DNA from: Adiantum capillus-veneris
Taxonomy: Eukaryota; Streptophyta; Polypodiopsida; Polypodiales; Pteridaceae
Assembly: GCA_014529385.2 (NCBI GenBank)
Contig: CM043966.1
Coordinates: forward strand, 35,936,739-36,000,738
Reading direction: 5' to 3'
Length of the DNA stretch: 64,000 bases
The notes below the pieces were generated by a model. The model ran no database searches. It had not been told where the DNA came from and saw nothing but the letters and a program-made list of their open reading frames with translations. Of the stretch, positions 10,166-21,240 are shown piece after piece. The translations under genes and the position numbers were made by a program. Position 1 is the stretch's first letter; each line of letters opens with the position of its first letter.

Positions 10166-11432
10166 TTGCTATCATGTACTAGAGACAGTAATGTAAGCTC
10201 ACACGATATTTATGACACTTTATTGCCTCTTTTCACTGGTGGAAGTTTTAATGTAACTTCCAATGAGTCTAAAGTACAACCTATGGGGGTTTCTGAAAAT
10301 GTTACAGATCAGCCTATTATTGATGTAGATGTACATGATATACTTGATGAGAAAAGGGCTGAAAATGAGCAGGCTAGAGGTATGCCAAAAATGATGGTGC
10401 ATACATTGCATGACAGTAAATTGGATGTACCTTTGTCTAGTCGCACTCATTCAGGATCTCACCAGGCATTTTATGCATCAGATTGTTATGCTTTGGCTGT
10501 GTCTAGCTTACATGATGTTGAGGAACCTCTGTCTTTTGATGAAGCATATAATTCAAAAAATTGGATGGCTACCATGCAATCAGAATATGATGAAAATGAC
10601 ACATGGACTTTATATGATTTGCCTCCTGGCAAAAAGGCCATTGGTACAAAGTGGGTTCACAAGTTGAAACGCAAGCCACATGGTGAGGTTGAGCGCTATA
10701 AGGCTCAACTTGTTGCAAAGGGTTATTTACAACAAAAAGGCATAGATTATGAAGAGACTTTTGCTCCCACTTGTTGTATGACTACTATGCTTTTTCTATG
10801 TGCATTGGCAACTCATTTTGGTTGGGATGTACATCAATCAGACATTGTTACTGCTTTCTTGAATGGTGACATATTTGAGGAAGTTTATGTAACGCACCCT
10901 CGAGGTTTTGTCAAGAAAGGACAACAGGTGTGCAATTATAGCAATGCTTTGTTTGGGTTGAAGCAATCTCCTCGTGCTTGGTATGAGAAGGCCGACACTC
11001 ATTTGGTCAAACAAGGCTTTCATAAATAGTCCAACAAAAAGCACATTGTATGTAAAGCGTGAGGGTGATGCACTTCTCATTGTGGTCCTTTATGTGGATG
11101 ATTTGCTGATCACTAGACCAAATGAGTGACATATTGCTGAATTGAAGGCTGATTTGAATGATACTTTCAAGATGAAAGATTTGGGGCTATTGCATCATTA
11201 CTTGGATATACAATTTAAGCAGTGTGATGGTGGTATTACCTTGTGTCAGAAAAGTTACATAGAGACATTGCTATGCAAGTTTGGAATTAAGGATAGGAAA
11301 CCTATTGCCACTCTCATGGAAACAAGTTTGAAATTGAGTCTTCATGATGTTGGTGATCCTACAGATGTCACTCTTTACCAATTTTCTATTGGATGCCTCC
11401 TTTATATATGCAACACGAGGCCGGATATTTAG
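10166..11432 (+). pseudogene. Copia 1 reverse transcriptase
   Basis: An open frame of 287 codons (10166-11029) covers the integrase-RT linker and the RT front: WMATMQSEYDENDTW, GTKWVHKLKRKPHGEVERYKAQLVAKGY, DYEETFAPT, the GWDVHQSDIVTAFLNGDIFEEVY region with the first catalytic Asp, and LKQSPRAWYEK. After a frame change the polymerase motif YVDDLL is encoded at about 11092-11109. 11142-11432 continues with FKMKDLGLLHHYLDIQ and ends in the NTRPDI motif followed by a TAG. The domain call is very safe; stops and shifts make it non-functional. Confidence 0.93.
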
Positions 11433-12010
11433 TTTGCAATCTCACAGGTCATCAAATTTATGCATAGCCCAAGGTCTAAGCATTGGCAGGCTGTCAAGAG
11501 AATTTTTCGCTACTTGAGTAGCACTATACATCTTGGCTTGTTTTATTACAAGGGGCGATCATTGCCGTAATACTTACATGCTTTTTTGGACTCATATTGG
11601 GCTTGTTGTTTTGACACGGGAGTGTCCACAAGTGGTTTTTGTTTCATGCTTGGAAGTTCATGTATACCATGGTTGAGCAAGAAGAAACTTACTGTGGTCA
11701 CTTCTAGTTGTGAGACTGAGTACAAGACAATTTTCACAGCTATGGGCTCAGACATCTTATGGTTGATTTAAATGTTGCACATGACACTGCCAACACTATC
11801 TACGTGACAGTATGATAGCATTGGGAGTTGCAAGAAACCTAGTTTTTCATGCTCGCACAAAGCACATTGAGGTGCATTACCACTATGTGAGGGAGAGGTT
11901 CTTAGCAGGAGAGATTAGCTTGGCTTACGTGCCAACACAGGACAACCTTGCAGATCTTTTCACAAAGACATTGTCTCGTGAGAAGTTTGAAGCTTTCTGC
12001 AAAGCTTTGA
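11433..12010 (+). pseudogene. Copia 1 RNase H and polyprotein end
   Basis: Frames give SVSTSGFCFMLGSSC-like sequence (11620-11660), TSSCETEYK and, after a shift, FHARTKHIEVHYHYVRERF with the terminal YVPTQDNLADLFTK motif of copia RNase H at 11850-11975. The polyprotein ends near 12030, about 80 bases before the LTR. A shift near 11770-11812 and an earlier TAG break it. Confidence 0.88.
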
Positions 12011-12109
12011 GCTTACTCCCCTTTGTGGACTGGTCATGTTCTCAAGGCATGGCACTTCTCTTTACTCTATGTGCCAGCTCTCGTTCACCGCATTACTCTA
12101 GGGGCGATT

Positions 12110-12337
12110 TGTTACCATATTACATGTGCTAGTGATGTGTGTGAACACACTTACGATCGCCGATGCATTTTTTCCCTCACTAGGAGGTTTTCCCCCGTGC
12201 ATTGTACATACACCCATCACTCTAGGACTAACTTATCTTTCCATTGCACACTAAGTATTACACTCTCTATTGTGTGCCTTGAGCTTCCTTCGTCTTCTCC
12301 AAGCTGTGTGTGTTTTTTTGCAACCCTTATTCCAACA
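12110..12337 (+). repeat. 3' LTR of copia 1 (228 bp)
   Basis: Starts TGTTACCAT directly after a purine-rich GGGGCGATT stretch (polypurine tract, about 12097-12109) and ends ATTCCAACA. The same start, end and internal wording occur at 45377-45599, which defines the LTR of this copia family. Confidence 0.88.
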
Positions 12338-13164
12338 TCCAATGGATAACCAGAAGAAAGAATATAGAGGGAGAAAGTTATAGTTCCAAAAAAAAGAGAC
12401 TTATTTTAAATTTTTTTTGGTGGCCCTACTCACAAACTTTTTGTGGTGGTGAACGCTCAAGTTAACGTTCTATAGCAAAGAAAGGGACTAATTTACAAAC
12501 TTCTACAGGATAATAAGAGGGCCTCAATATTACTTCACTCATGTGTGTGAGTTCTGCAAAAAGAGAAAAGGATAATAAGAGGGTTCTTTGTGAGAGAAAA
12601 AAAAAAAGAAGTGACTAGCATTTTATTTTTTTCTCACAATAGAGTACTAGACTTTTTGGGAGCAACAATAGAGCATTAGACTTTCTTGGAGAAAGTATAG
12701 CAATGACTTATTTAAATTACAATATAGGGTAGAGGGGCCAGTTGTGGTACGGCCCCAGAGAAAAGACACATGAACCCCTAATTTTAATATGTTTGTGGAC
12801 CAAAAGAAGCACAAAAAAGTGGAGTTGAAACGGCTAGTTCATTTGAAATAAAGCCTTCTCATTGGCCAAGGTGTGGGTTCAAGGCGTTGTGGCTGCATTT
12901 TACCTCTTTTGGCCCCCATTGGTGTTCTTATTCATGCCGATTTTTGATACACTTGATTCCGAAAATCGCACCGCGACTACCGACTTTCAAACCCGACCAA
13001 TCCCAAATTATTTTTCCTGAAAGCTTATGAAAAGGCGATTAAATTGAGCTACTCAGCGCAAAAAATTGAGCTCGGAGGAGGGAGATTCAAGCTCCCCAAG
13101 TTACCCGTCCCCCTACTGGCTCCTCTACCCTATTCCAAAAGCACCTGTACTATACTAAAATAAA
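12338..13164. other. Non-coding stretch
   Basis: AT-rich sequence with short poly-A and poly-T runs. I see no convincing ORF or RNA motif. It ends with TAAAATAAA (13156-13164), the left target duplication of the Mutator-like element. Confidence 0.6.
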
Positions 13165-13658
13165 GGGGAAATTACCAAAATACCCCTCTAATTTGAAGAA
13201 ATTCCCAAAATACCCCTCAAATTTCAAAATTTCCAAAATGCCCCCGATATTTTGTCATAAATTCCCAAAATGCCCTTCAAATTTTCCAAAATTCCCAAAA
13301 TACCCCTGGTTGTGAGACTAAATTTCTCGAAAAATAAATTTTTTTGTAGGTCTTCACAAGAAGAGTGATTGTCTATCGTACAAGATGCTAAAACTACAAT
13401 TTGAGTTGGTTACGTAGGCTTTGGAGATGAATTGCTTCATTATTTTTAGACATAATTGCCTTTTTTGCGATGGTAACTGGTGACAAGTTACATGTTGAGC
13501 ACTCAAAAACGGATCTCAATTGTCAAAAAATGAATAAAGATTAGAAAATCTTGAACATTCCAACCAAAATAGATACAAGGGTATTTTGGGAATTTTTGAA
13601 ATTTGAGGGGTATTTTGAGAATTTCCTCAAATTAGAGGGGTATTTTGGTAATTTTCCC
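13165..13658. mobile_element. Non-autonomous Mutator-like element (MULE), 494 bp
   Basis: The two ends are inverted copies of each other for about 85 bases. The left starts GGGGAAATTACCAAAATACC; the right, read on the minus strand, starts GGGAAAATTACCAAAATACC. Inside each arm the phrase CAAAATACCCCTC is repeated. The element is flanked by identical 9-base TAAAATAAA at 13156-13164 and 13659-13667. TIRs of this wording and 9-bp target duplications are the hallmark of plant MULEs. The interior codes for nothing, so an outside transposase would have moved it. A related half copy lies at 35984-36175 in the opposite orientation. Confidence 0.85.
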
Positions 13659-13667
13659 TAAAATAAA

Positions 13668-14638
13668 AGGGGGAGGGATCGCCCCCCCCCTTCCCTCCCC
13701 GACACATGGCAACAAGACAATCCTTCGGCTACCTGACGGCTAGTGTGGCCTGTAGCCAAGGCGCTCAGTGTGCGCGCACACACACACACACACACATAGA
13801 GAGAGAGAGAGAGAGAGAGTGTTCCTTGCTCCAAAGGAAGTACTCTCGGGCATGCTGCCAAGGGTGCTTCTCTGATCGAACACAATAGCAGGAGGTCCTC
13901 TCGCTGGGACCTCTTGATGCTACCTCTCTTGCTGCAGCTCTTGATTGCCAGCAAGTTCAGATTGCAGATGCAAAGACCAACAGGTTTACCCCTCCACCTC
14001 TCTCACATATATGCTTTCATTGATTGCAAGGTCTCATATAGACAAGGACGTCACACACACACACACACACATGATTTTTTGTCTGCGCGAGAGAGAGAGA
14101 GAGAGGAAAGTGTCCCCCACCTGCTGGTGCAGCTGATCGGAGCAAGTATCTTGGTATGTGAAAGATGCATTGAGTGACACTTGCGTATCCATGATTTGAG
14201 ACCTCAGCACATAAGCTGATGAGCGTGCCAAGTTGAGGGGCGAGCTATGAAATTGACAACCGAAGTTGATCCATGGTGTTTCTCATCATGCAAATGCAAT
14301 CCTAAAGTTCCCCTTTGTACGTCTGTGAGGCAAATTGGGGTGGTGGAAAGCTTGTGAGATGACCTGCTAGCTGATGAGGATGTGAGGCTCAATGCAATTG
14401 AAGAAATTGTGGCTATTTGCCAATTGAGGGTGATGAGGGCTGAGCTTATGAACAATAGAGAATGGGGATCATAATTGTGGGTATGGTGTAGTTCTTTAAG
14501 CGGCGAAGGAACTTGCCACTGGACCCCTTCGTTCATGCCGGGAAGGTGGCCTATATTTATTTGCTGACACAGACATTCCATGAGCTAGAAGGGAAAAGAT
14601 CTTCAGAAAAGCATGTCTAACACCCATAGTTACGGAGT

Positions 14639-14669
<31 letters not shown>

Positions 14670-14880
14670 CTCACAGTAGCGACACAAGAAGAAGAGTTGG
14701 AGCTCTTTGTCAAGACTATATGCACACAGTGTGGGGTTGGCTATGGACCTGCGCTATTTTCCAAATGCAATCAACCATGCTAACATCTTCAACATTATGC
14801 AAGACGCTGACACGAGCACTCAACACTAATGAGATTGTTAGTCATGCATGTGCTACTAAAAATTAACTTTATTTGACTTG
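13668..14880. repeat. Microsatellite-rich non-coding stretch
   Basis: Contains poly-C (13681-13690), a CA run followed by a GA run (13777-13819), CA (14049-14071), GA (14088-14105) and GA (14642-14669). Apparent ORFs here encode THTHTH or RERERE from these runs and are not genes. The rest shows no recognisable domain. Confidence 0.75.
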
Positions 14881-15505
14881 CATGACAATTGTGTTCTTTC
14901 AAAAGTGCAAGTTGTTGCTGATCTTTGTGATGGGGATGTCGTCTCTTTGACTACAACATTTGCAAGGGTCAGGAAGCTGCTTTGGGCTGTTTTCGGCAGA
15001 TGCGAAGCAAGGGCGTCTCTCCCACATCAGATTATGATTGTACATTTTGGGAAAAGTTTGGACGCATTGTTGAAAAGGATGACAAAGCTGATTGTGACTT
15101 TGCAATGGAGGTCCAAGCTGGTTGATCGAACACATGTAGCTTTTTAATGTGAGGCTGACCATATTTGTACGACAGGGCCAAGATGATCTGGGCTAATTTT
15201 GGCGGATGCGAAGCGAGGGTGTCTCTCAAAATGCAATCACATATGTGTGCACCTTGAAGGCAAGGTCAGGGTCAGGAAGCTCTCGGTTGTTTTTGGCGGA
15301 TGCAAAGCAAGGGCTGATCCACTTGGCCTCCAGCGACAGATCAATTGGGATATTCTAGTCTAAACACAAACAAAATCCTCCCACCAAGGTTAGAAACTCA
15401 TTCCTCTTTTGCTTCTTTGCATGGGAGGAGCTTTGAGCAAGTGAACAAAAGCCCCTTGAGAAGACAGATGCTATAGGTTGGATTATAGATAACACTACGT
15501 AATAA

Positions 15506-15838
15506 ATGTACCGACAGGAATGGTGTTGGCCATCTCCTTCAAATCGGGCATGGAGTCTTCACATTCGACACTACTCAAAAAGAGGGTTCCCTTGGTTGTG
15601 CTTGGAACTACCTTGGTCGACATGTATGTCAAATATAGTTTACTTTGTAAAGCAAAAAACGTGCTTGAGGAGCTTGCTGTCCCCGAGATGTCATCTCTTG
15701 AAATGCATGATTGTGATATATGCCCAACTTGAGAAGGGCCAAGATGCTCTTGGCTGTTTTCGACGGATGCAAAGCGAGGGTGTCTTTCAAAATGCAATCA
15801 CGTATGTGTGCATCTTAAAGGCGAGGTCAGGATCATGA
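15506..15838 (+). pseudogene. PPR protein fragment, array unit 1
   Basis: Frames give VLAISFKSGMESSHSTLLKK, TLVDMYVKYSLLCKAKNVLEEL and, after a shift, LGCFRRMQSEGVFQNAITYV: about two pentatricopeptide repeats. Intact PPR proteins bind organellar RNA in plants and direct editing, splicing or stability. Here each ~35-residue repeat lies in a different frame, no start or targeting peptide is seen, and the piece is part of the tandem array, so it is a pseudogene. Confidence 0.75.
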
Positions 15839-16371
15839 AGCTCTGTGCTGTTTTTGGCGGATGCGAAGCAAGGGTGTCTCTCGCACATCAGATTATGATT
15901 GTACATTTTGCGAAAAGTTTGCGGGCATTGTTGAAAAGGATGATGAAACTGATTGTGACTTTGCAATGGAGGTGAAAGCTTATTGATCAAACACATGTAG
16001 CTCTTTGATGTGAGACTGACCACCACATCTGTACAATAGGGCCAAGATGCCCTGGGCTATTTTCGATGGATGCGAAGTGAGGGTGTGTCTCCAAATGCAA
16101 TGACATACTTGTGCACCTTGAAGACAAGGTCAGGTCTGGTAGCTCTGGGCTGTTTTCAGCGTATGCAAAGCAAGGGCTGATCCACTTAGATGACAAATCA
16201 ATTGGGACATTCCAAACAAAACACACACACACAAAATCCTCCTGCGAGGGCTAGAAGCTCACTCCTCTTTCACTTCTCTGCATGGGAGGAGCTTTGAGAA
16301 ACCGAACAAAAGCCCCTTGAGAAGGCAGATGCTATAGATTCTATTGTAGATAACACTCTGCAATAAATGCG

Positions 16372-16690
16372 ACAGGAAGAATGGTGATGGCCATCTCCTT
16401 TAAATCAGGCATGGAGTCTTTACGTTCGGCACTACTCAAAAGGAGGGTTGCCGTGGTCGTGCTTGGCACTACCTTGGTAGACATGTATGCCAAATGTGGT
16501 GCACTTCGTAAGGCACAAAACGTATGTCGTCCCTTGGAATGCACTTAATGTGGGATATGTGCACCTTGGGCAAGGCCTCAATGCTCTGGCCTGTTTTCGA
16601 CGGATGTGAAGCGAGGGTATCTTCCAAATGCAGTCACATACATGTGCATCTTGAAATTGAGGTCAGGGTCAGGTAGCTATAGGCTGTTTT
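16372..16690 (+). pseudogene. PPR protein fragment, array unit 2
   Basis: Same content as unit 1, with VDMYAKCGALRKAQNV-like sequence near 16480-16520 and a degraded following repeat (16590-16660). Frames change at least twice. Here the 'CGAL' helix wording is closest to a canonical PPR. Not expressed as a protein in any single frame. Confidence 0.7.
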
Positions 16691-17227
16691 TGGCAGATGC
16701 GAAGCAGCAAGAGTGTCTCTCGCAGATCAGATTATGATTGTACATTTTGGGAAAAGTTTGCAGGCGTTGCTAAAAAGGATGACGAAGCTGATTGTGACTT
16801 TTCAATGGAGGTTGAAGCGGATTGATCAAACACATGTAGCTCTTTGATGTGAGGCTGAGCGCCACATTTGCACGATAGGGCCAAGATGCTTTGGGTTGTT
16901 TTTGGCGGATGCAAAGCGAGGGTGTCTCTCCAAATGCAATGACATACGTGTGCACCTTGAAGGCAAGGTTAGGGTGAGGAAGCTTTGGGCTTTTTTCGGC
17001 GGCTGTGAAGCAAGGCCTGATCCACTTGGCCACCGATGGCATATCAATTGAAACATTCCATAGTAAACACACACACACACACACACACAAAATCCTTCTT
17101 CTAGGGTTAGAAACTCACTCCTCTTTTGCTTCTCTGCATGGACGGAGCTTCGAGCAACTGAAAAAAAACCCCTTGAGAAGGCAGATCCTACAGAGTCTAT
17201 TGTAGATAACACTCTGCAACAAATGCG

Positions 17228-17545
17228 ACAGCAGGAATGGTGTTGTTCGTCTCCTTCAAATCAGGCATGGAGTCTTCACGTTTGGCACTACTCAAAAGGA
17301 GGGTTGCCTTGGTCGTGCTTGGCACTACCTTGGTCGACATGTATGTCAAATGTAGTTCACTTCGTAGAAAAAAACGTGCTTGAGGAGCTTGCTATCTGAG
17401 ATGTCCTCTCTTGGAATGCACTGATTGTGGGATATGCCCAACTTCGGCAGGGCCAAGATGCTCTGGGCTGTTTTTGGTGGATGCAAAGCACATACATGTG
17501 CATCTTGAAGACGAGGTTAGGGTCAGGAAGCTTTAGGCTATTTTT
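17228..17545 (+). pseudogene. PPR protein fragment, array unit 3
   Basis: A third copy, with LVDMYVKCSSL near 17330-17360 and a shortened linker. About 20 bases of the AA-rich stretch are lost relative to unit 1, and the second PPR is cut by a deletion near 17490. Confidence 0.7.
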
Positions 17546-18071
17546 GTCAGATGCAAGGTAAGGGTGTCTCTTGCACATCAGATTATGATTGTACATTTTG
17601 GGAAAAGTTTGTAGTCGTTGCTAAAGAGGATGACGAAGCTGATTTTGACTTTGCAATGGAGGTCCAAGTGGATTGATCAAACACATGCCGCTCTTTGATG
17701 TGAGACTGACCACCACATTTTTGCGACAGGGCCAACATGCTCTGGGCTATTTTTGGTGGATGCGAAGCGAGGATGTCTCTCCAAATGCAATCACATACGT
17801 TTGCACCTTGATGGCAAGGGCAGGGTCAAGAATCTTTGGCTGTTTTTGGCGGATGCTAAGCAAGGGCTGATCCACTTGGCCTCCTACGACAAATCAATTG
17901 GGACATTCCAAACTACACACACACACACACACAAAATTCTCCTACGAGGGTTAGAAACTTACTCCTCTCTTGCTTCTCTGAGTGGGCGGAGCTTCGAGCA
18001 ACTGAAGAAAAGCCCCTTGAGAAGGTAAATGCTACATATTCTATTGTACATAACACTCTGTAATAAATGCG

Positions 18072-18448
18072 ACAGTAGGAATGGAGTTGGCCGTCTCCTT
18101 CAAATCGGGCATAGAGTCTTCATGTTCGGCACTACTCAAAAGGAGGGATGCCTTGGTCGTGCTTGACACTACCTTGGTTGACATGTATGTCAAATGTATT
18201 TCACTTCATAAAGCAAAAAACATGCTTGAGGAGCTTGATGTTGGACATGTCATCTCTTGGAATGCATGTTTGTGATATATGCCCGGGCCAAGATGCCATG
18301 GGCTGGTTTCCAACGGATGCGAAGCGAGGGTGTCTTGCCAAATGCAATCACATACGTGTGCATCTTGAAGGCGAGGTCAGGGTCAAGAAGCTTTGTGCTG
18401 TTTTTGACGGATGCGAAGCAAATGTGTCTCTCGCAAATCAGATTATGA
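18072..18448 (+). pseudogene. PPR protein fragment, array unit 4
   Basis: The best preserved frame of the array (18081-18275) reads ELAVSFKSGIESSCSALLKR, then TLVDMYVKCISLHKAKNMLE and DVGHVISWNACL. A shift then gives MRSEGVLPNAITYVCILKA (18316-18375). A small deletion removed the GYAQLGQG-type turn. The unit is truncated at 18530 by the gypsy LTR. Confidence 0.75.
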
Positions 18449-18867
18449 CTGTACATTTTGGGAAAAGTTTGAGGGTGTTGTTGAAAAGGATGACAAAGCT
18501 GGTTGTGACTTTGCTGATTCACTTGAAAGCAATAGCTTGATGGGAAACTTAAGCCTCAAGATTGTATCTAAAGATAAGAGTTGACCTTTTGGGAAAGAGA
18601 GAGCAATTTTGGAAAAGGAGGAGTAATTTTAGAAGAGAAAGAGTAGGAGTAGTACTTTTAGAAAAGAAAGAGTTTTTTTAGAAAAGAAAGGAGGAGCTTA
18701 GTTTAGATCGCTTTCCTTGGAAGTCAAGCTTCTTTTTAGATTTGAATTCGCGCATCAGAATTCGTGTGCGCCAAAAAACAAAAAAATAATAATTAAGAGC
18801 CGCGAACATGTACGAACTTATCTCTCTTTGCTTCCCTATATTCTTAGCTTGTGATTTTGGCCTTGAG

Positions 18868-18881
18868 AGCCTATATAAAGA
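18868..18881 (+). promoter_or_regulatory. TATA box of the 5' LTR
   Basis: GCCTATATAAAGAC is a canonical plant TATA box. A CT-rich initiator-like stretch (CCCCTCTCTCTTCACTC) follows about 25 bases later. The same box is conserved at 24562-24575 in the 3' LTR, which supports its role as the element's promoter. Confidence 0.75.
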
Positions 18882-19108
18882 CCCCTCTCTCTTCACTCTG
18901 AGGACACACACTCTCAAAAGCGGAAGCTTTGAGGACACACACTCTCAGAAGCGGAAGCTCCCTTGCCTTGACGTTCGAGTTACCCTCTCTCCCTCAAGCT
19001 CTTATCTTCAAGCCATCTCCATCATCAACTCTTTCTCTACCATCATCGTGCTGTCTCTCAAATTCTTGAGTTCTCTTTCTCACTTTCCCCCTTCTCTTTT
19101 GCGATACG

Positions 19109-19297
19109 ATGGCCCCAAAACGAGTGACCCAAAGCTTGAAAGATGCTCATGACGCTCGACCTTCAAGAAAGGTGCAAAGGAGGGCATTAACTACTCCAAA
19201 TGTTGCTCAAGCGGAGGTATTGGTTACGGAAGAAGTCGAAGCCATCCAACCTCAACAACAAGAGGTAGTCGAACATGTTGCTAATCCGGTAAGATGA
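19109..19297 (+). CDS. Short LTR-encoded ORF (62 codons), unknown
   Basis: The ORF starts ATGGCCCCAAAACG, a strong plant start context, and encodes MAPKRVTQSLKDAHDA and then a basic and Gln/Val-rich tail (PQQQEVVEHVANP). It lies downstream of the LTR TATA box, and the stop comes just after a GGTAAGAT sequence that looks like a splice donor (GT at 19289). A TTTTCAG acceptor-like site lies at 19534-19540. In the 3' LTR the corresponding start codon context is altered (24773-24788) with a stop, so conservation is weak. Whether it is translated is unknown. Confidence 0.35.
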   Translation: MAPKRVTQSLKDAHDARPSRKVQRRALTTPNVAQAEVLVTEEVEAIQPQQQEVVEHVANPVR

Positions 19298-19546
19298 TTT
19301 ATAAATCTGTATCTTTATACATGATCACCTGTAAGTCAAGCCTAAGAATTTTCCTAAATTGTCCAAGAAACGTGATTATATCACAAGAAACAAGCATATG
19401 ATTTCATAAAGTAGTGAAAGGATTGTTTAAATAATGGTTACAGTTTAATAAACTTTCTCTTTTTTATATTAGAAGTTGGGTAATCATGTTTGAGGAATCA
19501 CTTAAAGAAAACTATTGCTGAAAGAATATCTTGTTTTCAGATGGAA

Positions 19547-19702
19547 CTCGCGGTCAGCGAGGTGATTTCGTAGTTAGCGGAGATTTAGCTGAGGTTAACA
19601 GCTCTCTTTTTGTCTCTTGCGGTTAACAAGATACCTTGTAGTTAGCGAGATGTTCCTTTGCGGTTAGCGATTGGAAAAGTATGTGCATTTCGCGATTAGC
19701 GA
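19547..19702 (+). repeat. GCGGTTAGCGA mini-repeat cluster in LTR
   Basis: Six or more imperfect copies of a 9-11 base word (GCGGTTAGCGA, GTAGTTAGCGA, GCGATTAGCGA) at irregular spacing. The same cluster is present at 25209-25365 in the other LTR, so it belonged to the element before insertion. Confidence 0.75.
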
Positions 19703-20472
19703 ATAAGTAAATCCTTTGCAAAGGCTCATAGAAAGTCAAGGAGTAGCAGCAAACTCTTAAGAATAATTGAAAGATTCATTTTTGTTGAATTATAAGATTG
19801 TTTTCATTAGACCATGTTTGAGAAAGAAATGTTTTGGTGATGTTTGAAGGGCTAGATAAAAGAACATGTGCCTGGAATTAAGAAAAGAACATTGTTTGTA
19901 TATGTAAAACAGTGTGGTAGTAATTAGAAAACAAGCTAAAAAGTGTGAGTGTGGGGTGGAAAGTGGGGGTTAGCTCAGGCTGCCAGTCAATGATGGGTGG
20001 TTTCGATTAGTCGAGAAACTCTCCATTCCCTCTTATTAAGAGAAGCGAAATTAGAGACTCATTGTGCCAAGAGTCGAGATGTTCCAAATCTACGTGGCCC
20101 TGAAAGCTATGGACCCAATTAGTCGGGTATTTTTGACAAGATTACTAGTTAGTTTAAACTAAGTTTCATATCATATTTATGGTTTATGGATGGCAGCCGT
20201 GCCTCTTAAACGTGGGGAAAAAGACATTGTTTATGGATTCTATATATGTCAATGAGATTTCATCTTTATGTTAGGAAATAGTTTTCATTATCGACTTGGC
20301 TTGTTGTGTATGACTCTTATTAACCACGAACATGATGGATAGAGGACTTCTTCTCTTATGTTGCTAGTATCTCTTTTGTGGAAATGGAGTAAGGTGTCGT
20401 CAATAGAGAAGGAGGATAAAGGAAGGCCATCTATCAAGTCGTCCCAATCTTCTCGGGGTCGGAGACCTCACA

Positions 20473-20490
20473 ATTGATATGAGAGCCTTA
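20473..20490 (+). other. Degenerate primer-binding site
   Basis: ATTGATATGAGAGCCTTAAG directly follows the LTR end and resembles TGGTATCAGAGC, complementary to initiator methionine tRNA, with three changes in the first 12 bases. Position supports the call. Confidence 0.7.
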
Positions 20491-20968
20491 AGTTAAAAGA
20501 CTTTATTAGTTATCTCGAGTGTTATGGTTTTTTATACCCATTACCCAACTCACGAAGATATTACGACATGTCAGTTGATGTGTACCATAGTTATGGTTGA
20601 AACCTCTATTATATATTCTCATGGAGAGATCTTTTGTAGACCCCTATATGGTTTTTTGATGAATTTATAAATAGTAAGGTTTTGCTTCAAAAGAATTGTT
20701 GATTGGTTAAGCCATGTGATTGAGTCTTAGTAGATGGAATAAGTGGTGACTGGTTAAGTCATGTGATTGACAAAAGCTATGACTGGTTAAGTTATATGGT
20801 TAAGTTTTAAAATGGACTACGTAAGTCATGATTGGTAAAGTCATGTGGTTGACCTTTTAGTGGATTGGATAAGTCTAATCCAAGAAAATACCTTAGTATT
20901 TTGAGTTATTATGAATATTAACGTTAATACATGCGTACACTCAAGAGAACACTCAAATCACTCCTATA

Positions 20969-21240
20969 ATGGAAAACCCTCAGAACGATGCTATCTATAC
21001 GGAGATTCAAGAGAAGAAGTTATTGTTGAAACAAATGCAACCATCTTCTTTTAAAGGAGAGGGTATTGATATTGAGAAGGATGCAAAAGTATGAATTGAA
21101 GCTATGGATGATTACTTCTTAGCTGCAAAGATTGCACCTGCAAATCAAGCGATGCTAGGGATGTTTTGCCTCTTTGGTGAAACGAAATGATGGTGAGAAC
21201 AAATATTTGTGGTCAAGCTGAACAAGAGCGATCCAAAAAC
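20969..21240 (+). pseudogene. Chromovirus gag remnant
   Basis: The frame starts ATGGAAAACCCT (MENPQNDAIYTEIQEKKLLL) with PSSFKGEG and MDDYFLAAKI, a typical gypsy gag front. Stops occur near 21092 and 21189. It ends abruptly near WWEQ and is followed within a few codons by sequence normally just before RT (EYLDVFHEYLTSLPPN). The remaining gag, zinc knuckle and protease are therefore deleted. Confidence 0.7.

Larger units (their letters stand above)
8843..12337 (+). mobile_element. Ty1/copia element 1, 3' portion (interrupted by gypsy)
   Basis: From 8843 the plus strand encodes the copia order: end of protease/pre-integrase, integrase, RT, RNase H, polypurine stretch, 3' LTR. The first bases match the second copy at 42333 onward, so the 5' half should lie left of the window, across the inserted gypsy element. 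Numerous stops and frameshifts show a dead copy. The 3' LTR of 228 bp closely resembles the 223-bp LTR at 45377-45599. Confidence 0.9.
14880..18530 (+). repeat. Tandem array of ~850-bp PPR-pseudogene units
   Basis: Fixed landmarks recur head-to-tail. GCCCCTTGAG-type sequence lies at 15451, 16312, 17168 and 18012 (steps 861, 856, 844). ATCAGATTATGA followed by TGTACATTTTG starts near 15027, 15890, 16727, 17578 and 18438. Each unit holds two short PPR-coding stretches, a CA-rich spacer and a run beginning like GGAGCTT(C/T)GAGCA. The units differ by point changes and small indels. The array is cut on the right by the truncated LTR at 18530. No unit is open throughout. Confidence 0.88.
18530..20472 (+). 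repeat. 5' LTR of chromovirus, left-truncated
   Basis: Matches 24232-26164 over its length, from TTCACTTGAAA to the end GACCTCACA at 20472. It contains a TATA box (18870-18880), an ATG-started short ORF (19109-19297) and a cluster of GCGGTTAGCGA-type words (19547-19702). The truncation point abuts the PPR array at GACTTTGC. Confidence 0.9.

Noticed and set aside
14880-18530. CRISPR-like or satellite array
   Set aside because: The units are ~850 bp with PPR coding relics and no short repeat/unique spacer pattern; it is a tandem pseudogene array.
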